Made by a program: the position numbers and the translations under genes. From the NCBI GenBank assembly GCA_016709575.1, contig JADJMM010000015.1, positions 1-64,000 of the forward strand: 64,000 nucleotides of DNA. Direction: 5' to 3'. The notes below the pieces were generated by a model. That model was given only the letters and a program-made list of their open reading frames with translations. It ran no database searches and was not told the origin of the DNA. This document shows, one piece after another, positions 63,802 through 64,000 of this stretch. Source of the stretch: Sphingobacteriaceae bacterium (lineage in GTDB: Bacteria > Bacteroidota > Bacteroidia > B-17B0 > Aurantibacillaceae). How positions within the stretch are numbered: position 1 is the first letter of the stretch; every line of letters starts with the position of its first letter.

Positions 63802-64000
63802 TTAGTTATTTCTCCAATCGGTTTCTTCTTCTTCAAAACGGTAGTGATTGTAATCGGCTAAAACACTTTCTATATTATTGATTGCTTTTAGATGTAATCC
63901 TAATCCGTTTTGATACTCTACTTAACTCTATAAAACTTTTGTTTTCGTTTGCTCCTGTGATTTCGTTTTTCAATTCGTTGTCAATGATGATTTTTACAAC
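63802..64000 (-). CDS. Partial gene at the window edge, frameshifted
   Basis: The C-terminal part of a protein running in from beyond 64000. One frame reads NELKNEITGANENKSFIELSRVSKR. After a break near 63915 another frame gives LGLHLKAINNIESVLADYNHY and FEEEETDWRNN before a TAA at 63802-63804. The next ATG follows one base later, so the genes are coupled. There are not enough residues to name a family. Confidence 0.4.

Overview
The window looks like chromosomal DNA of a Bacteroidota bacterium. The evidence is several secreted proteins with type IX secretion (Por) C-terminal sorting domains, a CarboxypepD_reg/TonB-dependent receptor, genes without Shine-Dalgarno sites, and promoters with the Bacteroidota -7 box TAnnTTTG. 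MqnA points to the futalosine route to menaquinone. The DNA is AT-rich. No rRNA, tRNA or CRISPR array was found, and no stretch over 300 bases lacks a gene. More than 20 genes are broken by one-base shifts, mostly in A or T runs, including essential ones (leuS, metG). I read most of these as indel errors in the sequence and annotate across them.

Layout. 0.1-8.5 kb: surface-glycan genes, with an acyltransferase-3, a tightly coupled minus-strand operon (GT-C membrane protein, UbiA/DPPR-synthase-like enzyme, methyltransferase, HAD phosphatase, MBOAT acyltransferase, AlgX/AlgJ-like SGNH protein) and a divergent Dpm1-like GT2. 8.5-11.4 kb: a lipoprotein and two paralogous T9SS cargo proteins. 11.5-16.6 kb: an operon of HNH protein, LD-carboxypeptidase, alpha/beta hydrolase, tyrS and rpoN. 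16.7-25 kb: metG, a secreted unknown, a reprolysin-like metalloprotease, a lipid kinase and a T9SS deacetylase-like protein. 25.2-31.2 kb: a four-gene envelope-spanning polysaccharide synthase and export system made of a TolC channel fused to a glycosidase-like domain, an HlyD-type adaptor, a REC-like/TackOD1/GGDEF-like regulator and a processive GT2. 31.2-41.3 kb: mqnA, purM, rnhB, two peroxiredoxins and several envelope proteins.

41.4-51 kb is a phosphate island: a PhoB-like regulator, TonB-dependent receptor, T9SS surface protein, second atypical regulator, OprP-type porin and PiT transporter. Five promoters here carry 11-bp-spaced direct repeats of TTAACA type placed exactly 26 or 37 bases before the -7 box, the pattern expected of a Pho box and the strongest regulatory signal in the window. 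51-54.7 kb holds LPS-core type glycosyltransferases and three genes with apparent internal or terminal deletions. 54.8-60.7 kb: leuS, DUF4870, DUF922, a TlpA-like protein and riboflavin synthase, interleaved with REP-like intergenic hairpins, one of which lies inside leuS. 60.8-64 kb is the edge of an integrated element with a large serine recombinase and small unknown genes running off the end.
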